This document shows, in pieces, positions 28,120 to 37,478 of a DNA stretch of 64,000 nucleotides. How positions within the stretch are numbered: the stretch's first letter is position 1; every line of letters starts with the position of its first letter. The stretch spans positions 806,001-870,000 of the forward strand of contig NZQV01000010.1 in assembly GCA_002696035.1 (NCBI GenBank), in the 5' to 3' direction. Both the position numbers and the translations under genes were made by a program. The notes beneath the pieces are model-generated. The model was not told where the DNA came from. It did not search any database and was given only the letters and a program-made list of their open reading frames with translations. The stretch comes from Balneola sp. Lineage in GTDB: Bacteria; Bacteroidota; Rhodothermia; Balneolales; Balneolaceae.

Positions 28120-30238
28120 AATTCAGCTTCTCTGTCCCCGATTTTTCAAAGGAAAACTCAAACACTGTTCCTCCATCACTGTGGTAGGTAAACTCTGAAT
28201 TCAGTTGTTTGGCGAGTGTGCGAATGAGCGTCATACCCATAGATTTTTTTATATCAAACTCAGGCTCTTCCGGCAGGCCGATCCCGTTATCGTGAACCCT
28301 GAAATTTAACTTCCCGCTGCATGTACCCATCCGTACCTCGATCCTGCCTGTTGTCCTGTCTTCAAATGCATGCTTAAAGCTGTTAGTAAGAATTTCATTC
28401 AGCAACAACCCGCATGGAATAGCTTGTGTGATCGGTAACTTAATTTGGTCAACCTGAAGATCAATATCTACCTTTACTTCAGTATCACTCATGGTTCTGT
28501 GTATAATATCTGTGAGCTCTTCAAAATACTGGCGAATATCAACTTCAGAAAAATCTTCACTTTTATACAGTTTTTCGTGCACCATGGCAATGGAATTCAC
28601 TCTCATCTGACTATCTTTCAAAATGCGTTTAGCACTTTCACTTTCGGCAGAATATGATTGCAACTCCAGTAAACCGGTGATAACGGCTAGGTTATTTTTT
28701 ACGCGGTGATGAACTTCGGCCAGCAGCATTTCCTTTTCCCGAAGAGAATTCCGAACCTGCTCCTCTGCTTTTCTGCGATCAGTGATATCCACATAAATGC
28801 CATAAATACCCACCACTTGCTTCTCTACCACCACTGGAACGGCATAAATGATCACATCAATGATGCTTCCGTCTTTACGAATTCGCTTCTCAGTTACTTG
28901 TTTAACGCGGTCGCTTTGTGAAAGCAACTGTGCTTCCTCATGCCGCTGTTTAGGTACAATGACTTTGTCAAGCTCAAGTCCCTGCAGCTCATTCTCCCGA
29001 AAGCCAAAAAGCTGTTCAAAACCATCATTCACCATCTCCACTTCCTGATGCTCATTCAGCAGCGCAATACCAATAGGCGATGAATTAAATAATTTACTAA
29101 AAAGACCTTCCCGCTGCTTCAGAGCCTCCTCAGATTCCTTTCGATCCGAGATATCCCTCTCAATGACAATGCTCACCTCTTCCCCAAAATAAGTCCCGGT
29201 ATTTACCAAAAACTCAGTCGGTATAACTTCACCATTCTTTTTCTTACCCCACCCTTCGTATTTTCCTGCTTCCCCCCGTTTTGCTTTCGATAAAATTTTC
29301 TGAATTCGCTGAGCGTCGTACTTCCCTGGAGCCGACATGATCTTGTTATGCTTGCCAATTATTTCCCTGCGGCTGAAGCCAAATGTCTTCTCTACACCTG
29401 CATTCGCTTCAATGATAATACCATCCTTATCCAGTAAATAGATCGCATCACTTATAGAATTAAACAGATCCTGATAGCTTCTCATACTTCGCTTGGTATT
29501 CTGCAGCGCTTCCTCCCGGTCGGTAACATCATGTGTCAGAGAATAGATCGCGGCAATGTTTCCATCTTCGTCGTACATCAATGAATTGTACCATTCGCAG
29601 TAAATAACTTTGCCGCATTTGGTGATATTCCGGTTGATATGAGAGACATTCTGCTCGCCTCGTTCAAAGGTGTCACTTACAATTTTACGCACACGATCTA
29701 CATCGTCGGGGTGAATGAATGTTTTCAGTAGCTGCTCTGATGAAATGGCTTCCTCTAAGGTATATCCAAATAATTCCTCTGCTTTTTGGGACCAGCGAAT
29801 GATATTTAAATTCTTATCCCATTCAATTTCAGCCAAAGGAAAATTTCCCAGGTTCAGTTGTGTAGATAGAACTTTCCTGCTTTTCTTTTCTCCTTGAATC
29901 AATCCGGTAACGTTATGAGCAATAACAAGCTTAGCCGGTTTTCCCTTATAGTTGATCAGATGCGCCGAAAGTTGAAAATACAGATCAGACTGTTCTTTTG
30001 TTTTAAACGCCCAAACTTTGTCTGAAATTTGTCCTTTATGGGCTTTGAGAGAGGCCTCCAATTCATTTAACGATTTTTGTGTGCCGAGATCTACCACTCT
30101 TTTCTTATAAAAATATTTCTTTGGATATCCTAAGATGCTAACAGCTGCATTGTTGACATCTAAAATTTTGAGGGTAGACTGATCACACACAAACATCGGT
30201 TGTGCATCGAAGAAGCTTTCTTCGGAAGAGAATTTCAT
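28118..30238 (-). CDS. Multi-PAS sensor histidine kinase (HisKA_2 type)
   Basis: This 706-residue protein lacks signal peptide and membrane helices, so it is cytoplasmic. Four PAS-type modules can be traced, near 1-110, 130-250, 255-375 and 380-500, separated by the typical DVTDREEA/DISDRKESEEA/DITDRRKAEEQ linkers. The kinase core has the HisKA_2 box LLAEVHHRVKNNL (H510/H511) and an ATP-binding domain with NEILTNSFKHAF and DNGIGLP. No response regulator is encoded beside it, so it is an orphan kinase here. HisKA_2 kinases often sense light, redox or general stress in other bacteria; the ligand here is unknown. It is transcribed away from thrS. Confidence 0.9.
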   Translation of the reverse strand: MKFSSEESFFDAQPMFVCDQSTLKILDVNNAAVSILGYPKKYFYKKRVVDLGTQKSLNELEASLKAHKGQISDKVWAFKTKEQSDLYFQLSAHLINYKGKPAKLVIAHNVTGLIQGEKKSRKVLSTQLNLGNFPLAEIEWDKNLNIIRWSQKAEELFGYTLEEAISSEQLLKTFIHPDDVDRVRKIVSDTFERGEQNVSHINRNITKCGKVIYCEWYNSLMYDEDGNIAAIYSLTHDVTDREEALQNTKRSMRSYQDLFNSISDAIYLLDKDGIIIEANAGVEKTFGFSRREIIGKHNKIMSAPGKYDAQRIQKILSKAKRGEAGKYEGWGKKKNGEVIPTEFLVNTGTYFGEEVSIVIERDISDRKESEEALKQREGLFSKLFNSSPIGIALLNEHQEVEMVNDGFEQLFGFRENELQGLELDKVIVPKQRHEEAQLLSQSDRVKQVTEKRIRKDGSIIDVIIYAVPVVVEKQVVGIYGIYVDITDRRKAEEQVRNSLREKEMLLAEVHHRVKNNLAVITGLLELQSYSAESESAKRILKDSQMRVNSIAMVHEKLYKSEDFSEVDIRQYFEELTDIIHRTMSDTEVKVDIDLQVDQIKLPITQAIPCGLLLNEILTNSFKHAFEDRTTGRIEVRMGTCSGKLNFRVHDNGIGLPEEPEFDIKKSMGMTLIRTLAKQLNSEFTYHSDGGTVFEFSFEKSGTEKLN

Positions 30239-30396
30239 TTAGTTCTGTAGCTGATTTTCATTGCCGTTCGAATATCACATTTCTGATCCATCAAATCCAA
30301 TGTAAATTTAGTGTAATTATAGGCAGAATTGATCTGTTCGTACATACTATTTTTTTTATCTTGTCATGTTAATAAAATTATGAGAATCAATACTGA

Positions 30397-32343
30397 ATGT
30401 CAGACCAAAAAATTACGCTTACTTTACCCGACGGATCACAACGTGAATATTCATCAGGAGTCACGGGACTTGAAGTTGCCCAATCTATTGCTTCCGGGTT
30501 AGCCCGTGCCGCTCTTAGCATTACCGTGAACGGAGATATCATTGACCTGGATCGACCAATCACTGAAGATGCTGAAATTGCCATCAACACCTGGGATAGC
30601 GAAGACGGAAAATATACGTTCTGGCATTCCTCCGCTCACCTTTTGGCTGAAGCCATTCAGGATCTGTATCCGAAAGCAAAGTTCGCCATCGGCCCGCCCA
30701 TTGAAAGTGGATTCTATTATGACATCGATTTTGGGGATAAGCAGATCAGCCAGGAAGACCTTCCTAAGATCGAGAAGAAGATCATCGAGATGGCGCGTAA
30801 GAAGACCGAATTTAAGCGCAAGGAAGTCTCTAAAGATGAAGCTCTCTCCTTCTATGAGGAAAAAGGAAATGAATATAAAGTTGAGCTGATCGAGAATCTT
30901 GAAGACGGAAACATCACTTTTTATACTCAGGGTGATTTTACCGATTTATGCCGCGGACCGCACATCCCCAATACCAAAGATGTAAAGGCTGTAAAGCTGA
31001 CTAGCCTGGCAGGGGCATACTGGCGTGGTGATTCTGACAAACAGCAACTCACGCGCATTTATGGCATCAGTTTCCCAAAGCAGAAAATGCTGGACGAGCA
31101 TCTGGAGCGCATTGAAGAAGCCAAAAAACGCGATCACCGCAAGCTTGGGAAAGAACTCGGCATTTACATGATCGATAACATGGTGGGCAGTGGCCTGCCA
31201 ATGTGGTTGCCCAATGGAACGGTGCTGCGCAGAACGCTCGAGGCTTTCCTTCGGGATGAACAGAAAAAGCGCGGATATAAAGAAGTCATTACCCCGCACA
31301 TCGCAAACATTGAGTTGTATAAGACTTCCGGACACTATCCTTATTACCAGGATTCTCAGTACAATCCCATGCAGGTTGATGATGAAGAGTACATGCTCAA
31401 GCCGATGAATTGCCCGCATCATCATAGAATCTATTCAAACGATTTACGCAGTTACCGAGACTTGCCTCTCCGTCTGGCAGAATTTGGCTCAGTCTATCGT
31501 TACGAACAATCCGGTGAGTTAAGCGGACTTTCGCGAGTTCGGGGATTCACCCAGGACGATGCTCACATTTACTGCACACACGATCAGCTGAAGCAGGAAA
31601 TTAAACACACTATTGAACTTACTCAGTTTGTATTCAACACTTTTGGAATGCCGGTAGACATCCGCCTTTCCTATCGTGATGACAATGAGAAGAAATACGG
31701 AGGGAACACGGAATATTGGGATCGTGCCCAAAAAGAGATTAAAGAAGTGGCTGATGAGATGGGGCTTGATTATAAGATTGCTCCCGGTGAAGCCAGTTTC
31801 TACGGTCCGAAAATTGATTTTATTATTCGGGATGCTATTGGCAGAAAATGGCAATTGGGAACAGTTCAGGTAGATTACGTAATGCCTGAACGTTTTGACC
31901 TGAATTACATTGGCTCTGATAACGAAAAACATCGTCCGGTTATCATTCACCGGGCTCCGTTTGGATCCATGGAACGGTTTACCAGTATTTTGATCGAACA
32001 CTTTGCGGGAGATTTCCCGGTATGGCTTTCTCCCGAACAAGTACGCATCCTTCCTATTTCGGATGATCAAAATGCTTATGCCCAATTTTGCTACGAGAAA
32101 TTAAACGAAATGGGTGTACGAGTGGAACTTGACTCACGCAGCGAACAAATTGGCGGAAAGATCCGCGATGCTGAAACGAGTAAGGTTCCATATATGTTAA
32201 TAGTAGGTGCGAAGGAAGTTGAAGATGAAACTGTTTCAGTTCGTCGCCATACAAAAGGCGATATTGGAACTTTCAAATTTTCTGACTTTCTTTCAGACAT
32301 CAACGAAGAGATTCAAACAAAAGCTTTACCAAACAAAGACTAA
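30397..32343 (+). CDS. thrS: Threonyl-tRNA synthetase
   Basis: This 648-residue class II synthetase charges tRNA-Thr. An N-terminal TGS domain (about 1-63) is followed by the SAD editing domain (HSSAHLLAEA) and the catalytic core, with a zinc-binding Cys at C339 in MNCPHHHRIY. Motif 2 is YRYEQSGELSGLSRVRGFTQDDAHIYC (partly quoted: FTQDDAHIYC) and motif 3 includes HRAPFGSMERF. The C-terminal anticodon-binding domain is complete. It heads the translation operon, as in E. coli (thrS-infC-rpmI-rplT-pheST). Confidence 0.97.
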   Translation: MSDQKITLTLPDGSQREYSSGVTGLEVAQSIASGLARAALSITVNGDIIDLDRPITEDAEIAINTWDSEDGKYTFWHSSAHLLAEAIQDLYPKAKFAIGPPIESGFYYDIDFGDKQISQEDLPKIEKKIIEMARKKTEFKRKEVSKDEALSFYEEKGNEYKVELIENLEDGNITFYTQGDFTDLCRGPHIPNTKDVKAVKLTSLAGAYWRGDSDKQQLTRIYGISFPKQKMLDEHLERIEEAKKRDHRKLGKELGIYMIDNMVGSGLPMWLPNGTVLRRTLEAFLRDEQKKRGYKEVITPHIANIELYKTSGHYPYYQDSQYNPMQVDDEEYMLKPMNCPHHHRIYSNDLRSYRDLPLRLAEFGSVYRYEQSGELSGLSRVRGFTQDDAHIYCTHDQLKQEIKHTIELTQFVFNTFGMPVDIRLSYRDDNEKKYGGNTEYWDRAQKEIKEVADEMGLDYKIAPGEASFYGPKIDFIIRDAIGRKWQLGTVQVDYVMPERFDLNYIGSDNEKHRPVIIHRAPFGSMERFTSILIEHFAGDFPVWLSPEQVRILPISDDQNAYAQFCYEKLNEMGVRVELDSRSEQIGGKIRDAETSKVPYMLIVGAKEVEDETVSVRRHTKGDIGTFKFSDFLSDINEEIQTKALPNKD

Positions 32344-32361
32344 CTAAACAACGAGGTTACT

Positions 32362-32907
32362 ATCGCAAGAAGAAGTTACTCGCGGCGACCACCTAAAAAT
32401 GATGATCGCCCAAATATTAACGAAGAAATAAGAGCCGACAAAGTTCGGGTTATCAAGCCAGATGAAGATCATGAGATCACAACTGTTGAACGAGGCATTC
32501 AAATTGCTGCATCGTACAACTTAGACTTGGTGGAGATTGCCCCTAAAGCCAAACCCCCGGTTTGTAAGGTGATCGATTTCGGCAAGTACATGTACGAGAA
32601 AAAGAAAAAGGAAAAAGAAGCGAAGAAGAAGCAGCACACCATGTCTGTTAAAGAATTGCGCTTCCGCCCTAATACAGATGATCACGATCTTGAATTCAAA
32701 ACTCGACATGCACGTGAATTTCTTGAAGGTGGCGATAAGGTAAAAGCTACCGTTCAATTCCGTGGACGAGATATGCTTTACACCGAGAAGGGTGAATTGT
32801 TGCTTTTACAACTCGCTAAGGATCTTTCGGATGTTGGCAAGATCGAATCTAAGCCAAATATGGAAGGGCGCAGAATGATCATGATATTAACTCCTTCCAA
32901 AAGTTAA
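32362..32907 (+). CDS. infC: Translation initiation factor IF-3 with AUC start codon
   Basis: IF-3 binds the 30S subunit and checks the start codon and initiator tRNA. The frame encodes about 181 residues with the two-domain layout: N domain (NINEEIRADKVRVI...) and C domain (DLVEIAPKAKPPVCKVIDFG, then the Lys-rich linker). No ATG, GTG or TTG lies in frame at the family start; the first TTG (32527) would delete the N domain. An ATC at 32362-32364 sits 5 bases after GAGG (32353-32356), and the protein then reads ARRRSYSRRPPK. Many bacteria start infC at AUU or a related codon, allowing IF-3 to repress its own synthesis. The start lies 18 bases after the thrS stop. Confidence 0.9.
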   Translation: MARRSYSRRPPKNDDRPNINEEIRADKVRVIKPDEDHEITTVERGIQIAASYNLDLVEIAPKAKPPVCKVIDFGKYMYEKKKKEKEAKKKQHTMSVKELRFRPNTDDHDLEFKTRHAREFLEGGDKVKATVQFRGRDMLYTEKGELLLLQLAKDLSDVGKIESKPNMEGRRMIMILTPSKS

Positions 32908-32981
32908 TTCTACGTTGCAGAGGGATATAATTCTCCCTATTTTATAAGTCTTTAAATTTTCACAAAAGTTGGTGGATTTCC

Positions 32982-33182
32982 ATGCCAAAAATGAAAAGTA
33001 ACAGTGGTGCTAAAAAGCGATTTAAGGTTACCGGTTCCGGTAAAATTAAACGTAAAAAAGCTTTTAAGCGTCACATTTTGACCAAAAAAAGTAGTAAAAC
33101 TAAGAGACAGCTTGGGAAAGACACATTGGTTGACAAAGCTGATGAAAAGTCTATCAAAAAGCAGATCCCTTATAAATTTTAA
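32982..33182 (+). CDS. rpmI: Ribosomal protein bL35
   Basis: This 66-residue, highly basic protein begins [21 protein letters not shown], the bL35 signature. It binds 23S rRNA in the large subunit. It lies 74 bases after infC; a weak AGGGA/TCCCT stem-loop is in the gap. bL20/bL35 synthesis is autoregulated by L20 in other bacteria; no such site was confirmed here. Confidence 0.97.
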   Translation: MPKMKSNSGAKKRFKVTGSGKIKRKKAFKRHILTKKSSKTKRQLGKDTLVDKADEKSIKKQIPYKF

Positions 33183-33201
33183 ACTCTAAAAACACGACAA
33201 A

Positions 33202-33549
33202 ATGCCACGTTCATTAAATTTGGTGGCTTCCCGTCGCCGTCGCAAAAAGATTATCAATCAAGCGAAAGGTTACTGGGGCAAGCGTAAAAACGTTTACACG
33301 ATCTCTAAAAATGCGGTAGAGAAAGGTCTTCTGTACCAATATCGCGACCGCAAGAATCGTAAGCGTAATTTCCGTCGTCTATGGATTACCCGCATCAATG
33401 CGGCTGCTCGATTAAACGATACTACCTATTCCAAGCTCATCCACGGGATGAAGCAGAAGGATATGCAGATCAACCGTAAGGTACTTGCAGATCTAGCCGT
33501 ACACGATGCAGACACGTTTGCTGCTATTGTTAAGGAAGCCACTGCTTAA
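33202..33549 (+). CDS. rplT: Ribosomal protein bL20
   Basis: This 115-residue basic protein (MPRSLNLVASRRRRKKIINQAKGY... in outline) has the long N-terminal Arg/Lys extension and the C-terminal globular part typical of bL20 (LWITRINAAARLNDTTYSKL). It is needed for early 50S assembly and, in E. coli and Bacillus, represses its operon. It lies 19 bases after rpmI and is followed by a strong terminator. Confidence 0.97.
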   Translation: MPRSLNLVASRRRRKKIINQAKGYWGKRKNVYTISKNAVEKGLLYQYRDRKNRKRNFRRLWITRINAAARLNDTTYSKLIHGMKQKDMQINRKVLADLAVHDADTFAAIVKEATA

Positions 33550-33566
33550 TTGTATATTATTTAGTT

Positions 33567-33607
33567 TAAACCGGTAGATCTTTTTCATAAGGTTTACCGG
33601 TTTTTTT
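33567..33607 (+). terminator. Terminator after rplT
   Basis: AACCGGTA (33569-33576) pairs perfectly with TACCGGTT (33595-33602), followed by a T-run to 33607. It separates thrS-infC-rpmI-rplT from pheST, so pheST probably has its own promoter or depends on readthrough. Confidence 0.88.
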
Positions 33608-33653
33608 ATTTTTGGGAATTGTGATTAAATACTCAGGATTATATTCCGGCTTT

Positions 33654-33740
33654 GGTTCCCACAAAAAGCGTAGGAACCAGGCACGGTAATGACACCTAAA
33701 ACATATTTCGTTCTCGTTCCTCACGCTCTGCGTGGGAACG
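33654..33740. repeat. Two REP-like palindromes (GTTCC...GGAAC)
   Basis: TGGTTCC/GGAACCA (33653-33679) forms one hairpin and GTTCCTCACGC/GCGTGGGAAC (33716-33739) forms a second with loop TCT. The text CGTTC.C.CACGCTCTGCGTGGGAACG resembles a dispersed palindrome found in many bacterial genomes. It lies between rplT and pheS. Confidence 0.7.
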
Positions 33741-33772
33741 CACATACACTCACTAATTAGATAAAGCATCAC

Positions 33773-34780
33773 ATGCTTGATGACATAAAAGTTTTAGAAC
33801 AAGAAATTCAGCAGTTTGAAATAAAGGATGAGGATCAGCTTGAAGCTTTTCGCCTGGAATTCCTGTCCCGAAATGGCAAAGTACAATCCATGTTCAAGAA
33901 CATGGGTAAAGTGCCTAAAGAAGATCGGGCCAAGGTGGGAAAGGCTATGAATCAGGTAAAGGTTCTTGCCGAATCTAAATTTGAAGATGCTAAGCTGGCA
34001 CTCGACCAAGATCAAAGCAAAGATCTTAGTGCAAAAGATGATATCACACTTACTTCTCCCTCCTGGCCACTTGGTTCGCTTCATCCACTTACACAGACAT
34101 TGGAAGAAATGAAATCCATTTTTTACCGACTTGGATTTACCATTGCCGACGGACCTGAGATAGAAGATGATTTTCACAACTTTACTGCACTGAATTTCCC
34201 TCCAAATCACCCCGCACGTGATGAACAGGACACGTTCTTCATTCGGAAAAGTGATGATCCTGACATGCAGGATTTGGTTCTTCGAACGCATACTTCGCCG
34301 GTTCAAATTCGTTTAATGGAAAATACGGAACCTCCAATACGCGCTATTATGCCGGGACGTGTCTACCGGAATGAGGCTGTCTCCCCGAAATCATACTTCC
34401 TCTTTCACCAGGTTGAGGCTTTATATATAGATAAAAACGTCAGCGTAGCCGACCTAAAGGAAACCCTGATCACTTTTGCCAAGCTGATGTTTGGAACCGG
34501 TGTAAAATACCGTCTTCGTCCCGGATTTTTCCCCTTCACTGAACCCAGTCTGGAAATGGATGTTTGGTGGGGATCTGAACAAGACGGCAAATGGCTGGAG
34601 ATCCTTGGCTCCGGAATGGTGGATCCCAATGTTCTCAAACACGCCGGCGTAGATCCTGAAAAATATACCGGCTTTGCCTGGGGAATGGGTGTTGAACGAA
34701 TTGCCATCCTCCGCCACGGTATTGATGACATTCGTACCTTTTACGAAAACGACGTACGCTTCTTAGAACAGTTTAATTAA
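33773..34780 (+). CDS. pheS: Phenylalanyl-tRNA synthetase alpha subunit
   Basis: This 335-residue subunit forms the catalytic core of the alpha2-beta2 PheRS that charges tRNA-Phe. It has the N-terminal coiled coil (1-90), then SPSWPLGSLHPLTQTLEEM, motif 2 around RTHTSPVQIRLM and PGRVYRNEAV, and motif 3 as FAWGMGVERIAILRHG. Length matches the family. The next gene, pheT, begins 18 bases later. Confidence 0.97.
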   Translation: MLDDIKVLEQEIQQFEIKDEDQLEAFRLEFLSRNGKVQSMFKNMGKVPKEDRAKVGKAMNQVKVLAESKFEDAKLALDQDQSKDLSAKDDITLTSPSWPLGSLHPLTQTLEEMKSIFYRLGFTIADGPEIEDDFHNFTALNFPPNHPARDEQDTFFIRKSDDPDMQDLVLRTHTSPVQIRLMENTEPPIRAIMPGRVYRNEAVSPKSYFLFHQVEALYIDKNVSVADLKETLITFAKLMFGTGVKYRLRPGFFPFTEPSLEMDVWWGSEQDGKWLEILGSGMVDPNVLKHAGVDPEKYTGFAWGMGVERIAILRHGIDDIRTFYENDVRFLEQFN

Positions 34781-34798
34781 ATATCTCTCGCGCTCTCA

Positions 34799-37207
34799 AT
34801 GAAAGTATCCTATAACTGGCTTAAAGAATTTATTGACCTTCCCCTCAACCCGGAAGAAACTGCAGAAAAATTAACGCTCATCGGGCTCGAAGTTGAGGAG
34901 CTCGAGAAATACGGCAGCTCGCTGGATGGCGTGATCGTCGGTGAAGTGCTGGAAGTTAGAGAGCATCCCAACGCAGATCGATTGCAGGTTTGTGATATCA
35001 ATCTTGGCGATTCTAAAACTCAGATCGTGTGCGGGGCCAAGAATGTGGCGGCCGGACAAAAAGTGCCTGTTGCAACGGTTGGCTCTACCCTCCCCATCAA
35101 GCTGGATGATGGTTCTAACCTAAAGATCAAAAAAGCCAAATTACGAGGTGAAGTTTCTGAGGGGATGATCTGTGCAGAAGACGAGCTTGGGCTTGGAACC
35201 GATCATGCCGGAATTATGGTGCTTGATGAAAACCTGAAGGTTGGAACTCCAATTTCTGAGATCTTTGAATTGTATGAAGATACCATCATAGATATTGCCA
35301 TCACGCCAAACCGGCCGGATGCAACATGCCATTTGGGAGTTGCTCGCGATCTGTCCGCAGCGTTAAACCTGGAATTGAATAAACCTGAGATCCCATCCGG
35401 GAAAAATGTTCAGGCTTCTGATGACATCTCCATAAAAATTGAGAATGCTGCAAAATGCCATCGTTATGTAGGTAAGATGGTAGAAGGCGTTGAGATCAAA
35501 GAATCACCTCGCTGGTTGCAGAATAAGCTGAAAGCCATTGGCGTTCGTCCCGTTAATAATGTGGTTGATGTAACCAATTTTGTCATGTTTGAGCTGGGCC
35601 AGCCTCTTCATGCTTTTGACTATGCCTCTATACGTGGAAAAGAAATCGTAGTGAAGGATTTCGACAAGGAAATTGAATTCGAAACGCTGGATCATGTAAA
35701 GCGAAAGTGTTCACCTGGAACACTCTTTATTTGTGATGGTGAAAGTCCTGTAGCCATTGCCGGCGTAATGGGCGGTGTGAATTCCGAGGTAAGTGACAAT
35801 ACCACTGACGTCCTCATTGAAAGTGCCTATTTCGATCCTGGCTCTATCCGAAAGACCGCCAAAGAGCAAACACTGCAGACCGATGCCTCCTATCGTTTTG
35901 AACGGGGAATTGACCCTAATATTCAAGCTCTTGCTGCTGAACGAGCTGCTCAGTTAATTGCAGAAGTTGGCGGCGGAACCATCTCTGAAGAGACCATTGA
36001 TATTCATCCAACTAAAACGGAATCGCATGCACTCACGCTTCGAAAGAGTTATGTAAACCGCCTGCTTGGAACTGATTTTGATACCGACACCATCAGCAAT
36101 ATTCTGGATGGACTGGATTTGAAAGAGGTTGATAAGAACGACGAAACCATCACTTATGAAATTCCAACCTTCCGTCCTGATCTGGAACGGGAAGTAGACC
36201 TGATCGAAGAAGTGGGCCGGCTGTTTGATTACAACAAGATTCCGGCTCCCGGACATGGCATTTTTGTTTCCTCTGAACCCATAAATGAGTGGGAAAAGTT
36301 AAATCAAAAGATCCGGGAAACTGCTCAGCAACTTGGGCTAAGGGAAATATATTCCAACTCTCTGATATCAGAAAAAGATGCTGCCCTGTACGGAGAACAG
36401 GACGAAATGATCGCGGCACTCAATCCGCTAAACAAAGATAACAGCACGTTACGCCCTTCCCTTTTGCATGGGTTTATGAGATCGGCCTCTTACAACTTCA
36501 ACCGTAAAGCTTCCGGTGTTCGGTTCTTTGAACTGGGCCACATTTTTGAGAAGGACGATGAAGGAACATACTACGAAGGCATCAAAGAAGAAGTACATGT
36601 ACTGCTCGGCCTTGCGGGACTGAAGCATCAGGACAGCTGGTTAAAGGAAGCAGAATCATATTCCGTATTTGATTTGAAATCGCTGGTGAACGCTTTTTTC
36701 ACAAAGATCGGACTTTCAGATCACATAACATCCAAAGCAGCAAACGACACTACACTGGATTATTTCTGGGGTGATGTAAAGATCGGTTCCCTTTTTCTGC
36801 CCTCACAGGATCTTAAGAAAGCATACAATTTTGAACAGGATACCTTTGTAGCGGAGTTCTCCGTTTCAACCATTGCAGAAGCTCTAAAAGTGATCCCCGC
36901 TCACAACTTTCAGGCTGTGCCCAAGTTTCCCGCATTTGAATTCGACTTTGCGGTGATCGTTCCTCAACAAGTTACCGCAGGAGAGCTGATGGAAGTCATC
37001 AAGGAAAAGGCCGGCGATCAACTGCAAGACATTGATATATTTGATGTTTTTGAAGGTGAATCTATCGGAGAAGGGAATAAAAGTCTGGCCTTCAGACTAC
37101 AATTCCTTGACCGTAACAAAACCTTGAATATCAAACAAGTAGAACCTATTATTCAGCGTATAGTTAAATCCCTTGAAAAACAATTTTCTGCAAAACTAAG
37201 AGGGTAA
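34799..37207 (+). CDS. pheT: Phenylalanyl-tRNA synthetase beta subunit
   Basis: This 802-residue partner subunit holds the editing site and tRNA-binding modules. It begins MKVSYNWLKEFIDLPL, followed by the EMAP-type tRNA-binding domain (about 40-150), B3/B4 editing domain (about 210-375), B5 domain (about 400-475), the catalytic-like domain and a C-terminal ferredoxin-fold anticodon-binding domain (FPAFEFDFAVIV to the end). All modules are present at the usual length. Confidence 0.96.
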   Translation: MKVSYNWLKEFIDLPLNPEETAEKLTLIGLEVEELEKYGSSLDGVIVGEVLEVREHPNADRLQVCDINLGDSKTQIVCGAKNVAAGQKVPVATVGSTLPIKLDDGSNLKIKKAKLRGEVSEGMICAEDELGLGTDHAGIMVLDENLKVGTPISEIFELYEDTIIDIAITPNRPDATCHLGVARDLSAALNLELNKPEIPSGKNVQASDDISIKIENAAKCHRYVGKMVEGVEIKESPRWLQNKLKAIGVRPVNNVVDVTNFVMFELGQPLHAFDYASIRGKEIVVKDFDKEIEFETLDHVKRKCSPGTLFICDGESPVAIAGVMGGVNSEVSDNTTDVLIESAYFDPGSIRKTAKEQTLQTDASYRFERGIDPNIQALAAERAAQLIAEVGGGTISEETIDIHPTKTESHALTLRKSYVNRLLGTDFDTDTISNILDGLDLKEVDKNDETITYEIPTFRPDLEREVDLIEEVGRLFDYNKIPAPGHGIFVSSEPINEWEKLNQKIRETAQQLGLREIYSNSLISEKDAALYGEQDEMIAALNPLNKDNSTLRPSLLHGFMRSASYNFNRKASGVRFFELGHIFEKDDEGTYYEGIKEEVHVLLGLAGLKHQDSWLKEAESYSVFDLKSLVNAFFTKIGLSDHITSKAANDTTLDYFWGDVKIGSLFLPSQDLKKAYNFEQDTFVAEFSVSTIAEALKVIPAHNFQAVPKFPAFEFDFAVIVPQQVTAGELMEVIKEKAGDQLQDIDIFDVFEGESIGEGNKSLAFRLQFLDRNKTLNIKQVEPIIQRIVKSLEKQFSAKLRG

Positions 37208-37223
37208 TTAATCTCGAAAGCGT

Positions 37224-37478
37224 ATGAATAAACTTGCACAACAAAGTGATAAATTCAGGCAATTGCTCGATGAAGTGGGCACCGAGGTTGAGGATCTTAA
37301 ACAAGAGATCAGAGAACTGAAACGCGACAATGCGAAGCTGAAAGCCAAATTAGAAGAAGAGCACGAAAAACAGACTGACATCTTCTCAGCCATCAGCGAA
37401 AGTGAACGGCTGGCATTACGCCAACATGTGCAGGGGCTTATCCAAAAGATCGATCATCACCTGGGAGTTGATTCATGA
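37224..37478 (+). CDS. Small coiled-coil protein upstream of zapA (ZapB-like candidate)
   Basis: This 84-residue protein is mostly a heptad-patterned coiled coil (about 5-58: LLDEVGTEVEDLKQEIRELK and the Lys/Glu-rich run after it), then a short helical tail ending HLGVDS. No enzymatic motif is present. Its stop overlaps the zapA start (ATGA), indicating translational coupling. A partner role with ZapA at the division ring is inferred from this coupling and from the coiled-coil size, which is close to ZapB; sequence identity to ZapB cannot be claimed. Confidence 0.75.
   Translation: MNKLAQQSDKFRQLLDEVGTEVEDLKQEIRELKRDNAKLKAKLEEEHEKQTDIFSAISESERLALRQHVQGLIQKIDHHLGVDS

Noticed and set aside
32527-32907. 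Short infC beginning at TTG 32527
   Set aside because: It would remove the whole N domain of IF-3, whose sequence is clearly present upstream in the same frame.
33566-33772. Minus-strand frame of 68 codons between rplT and pheS
   Set aside because: It is the translation of the terminator and REP-like palindromes; repeats of this type often give such false frames.
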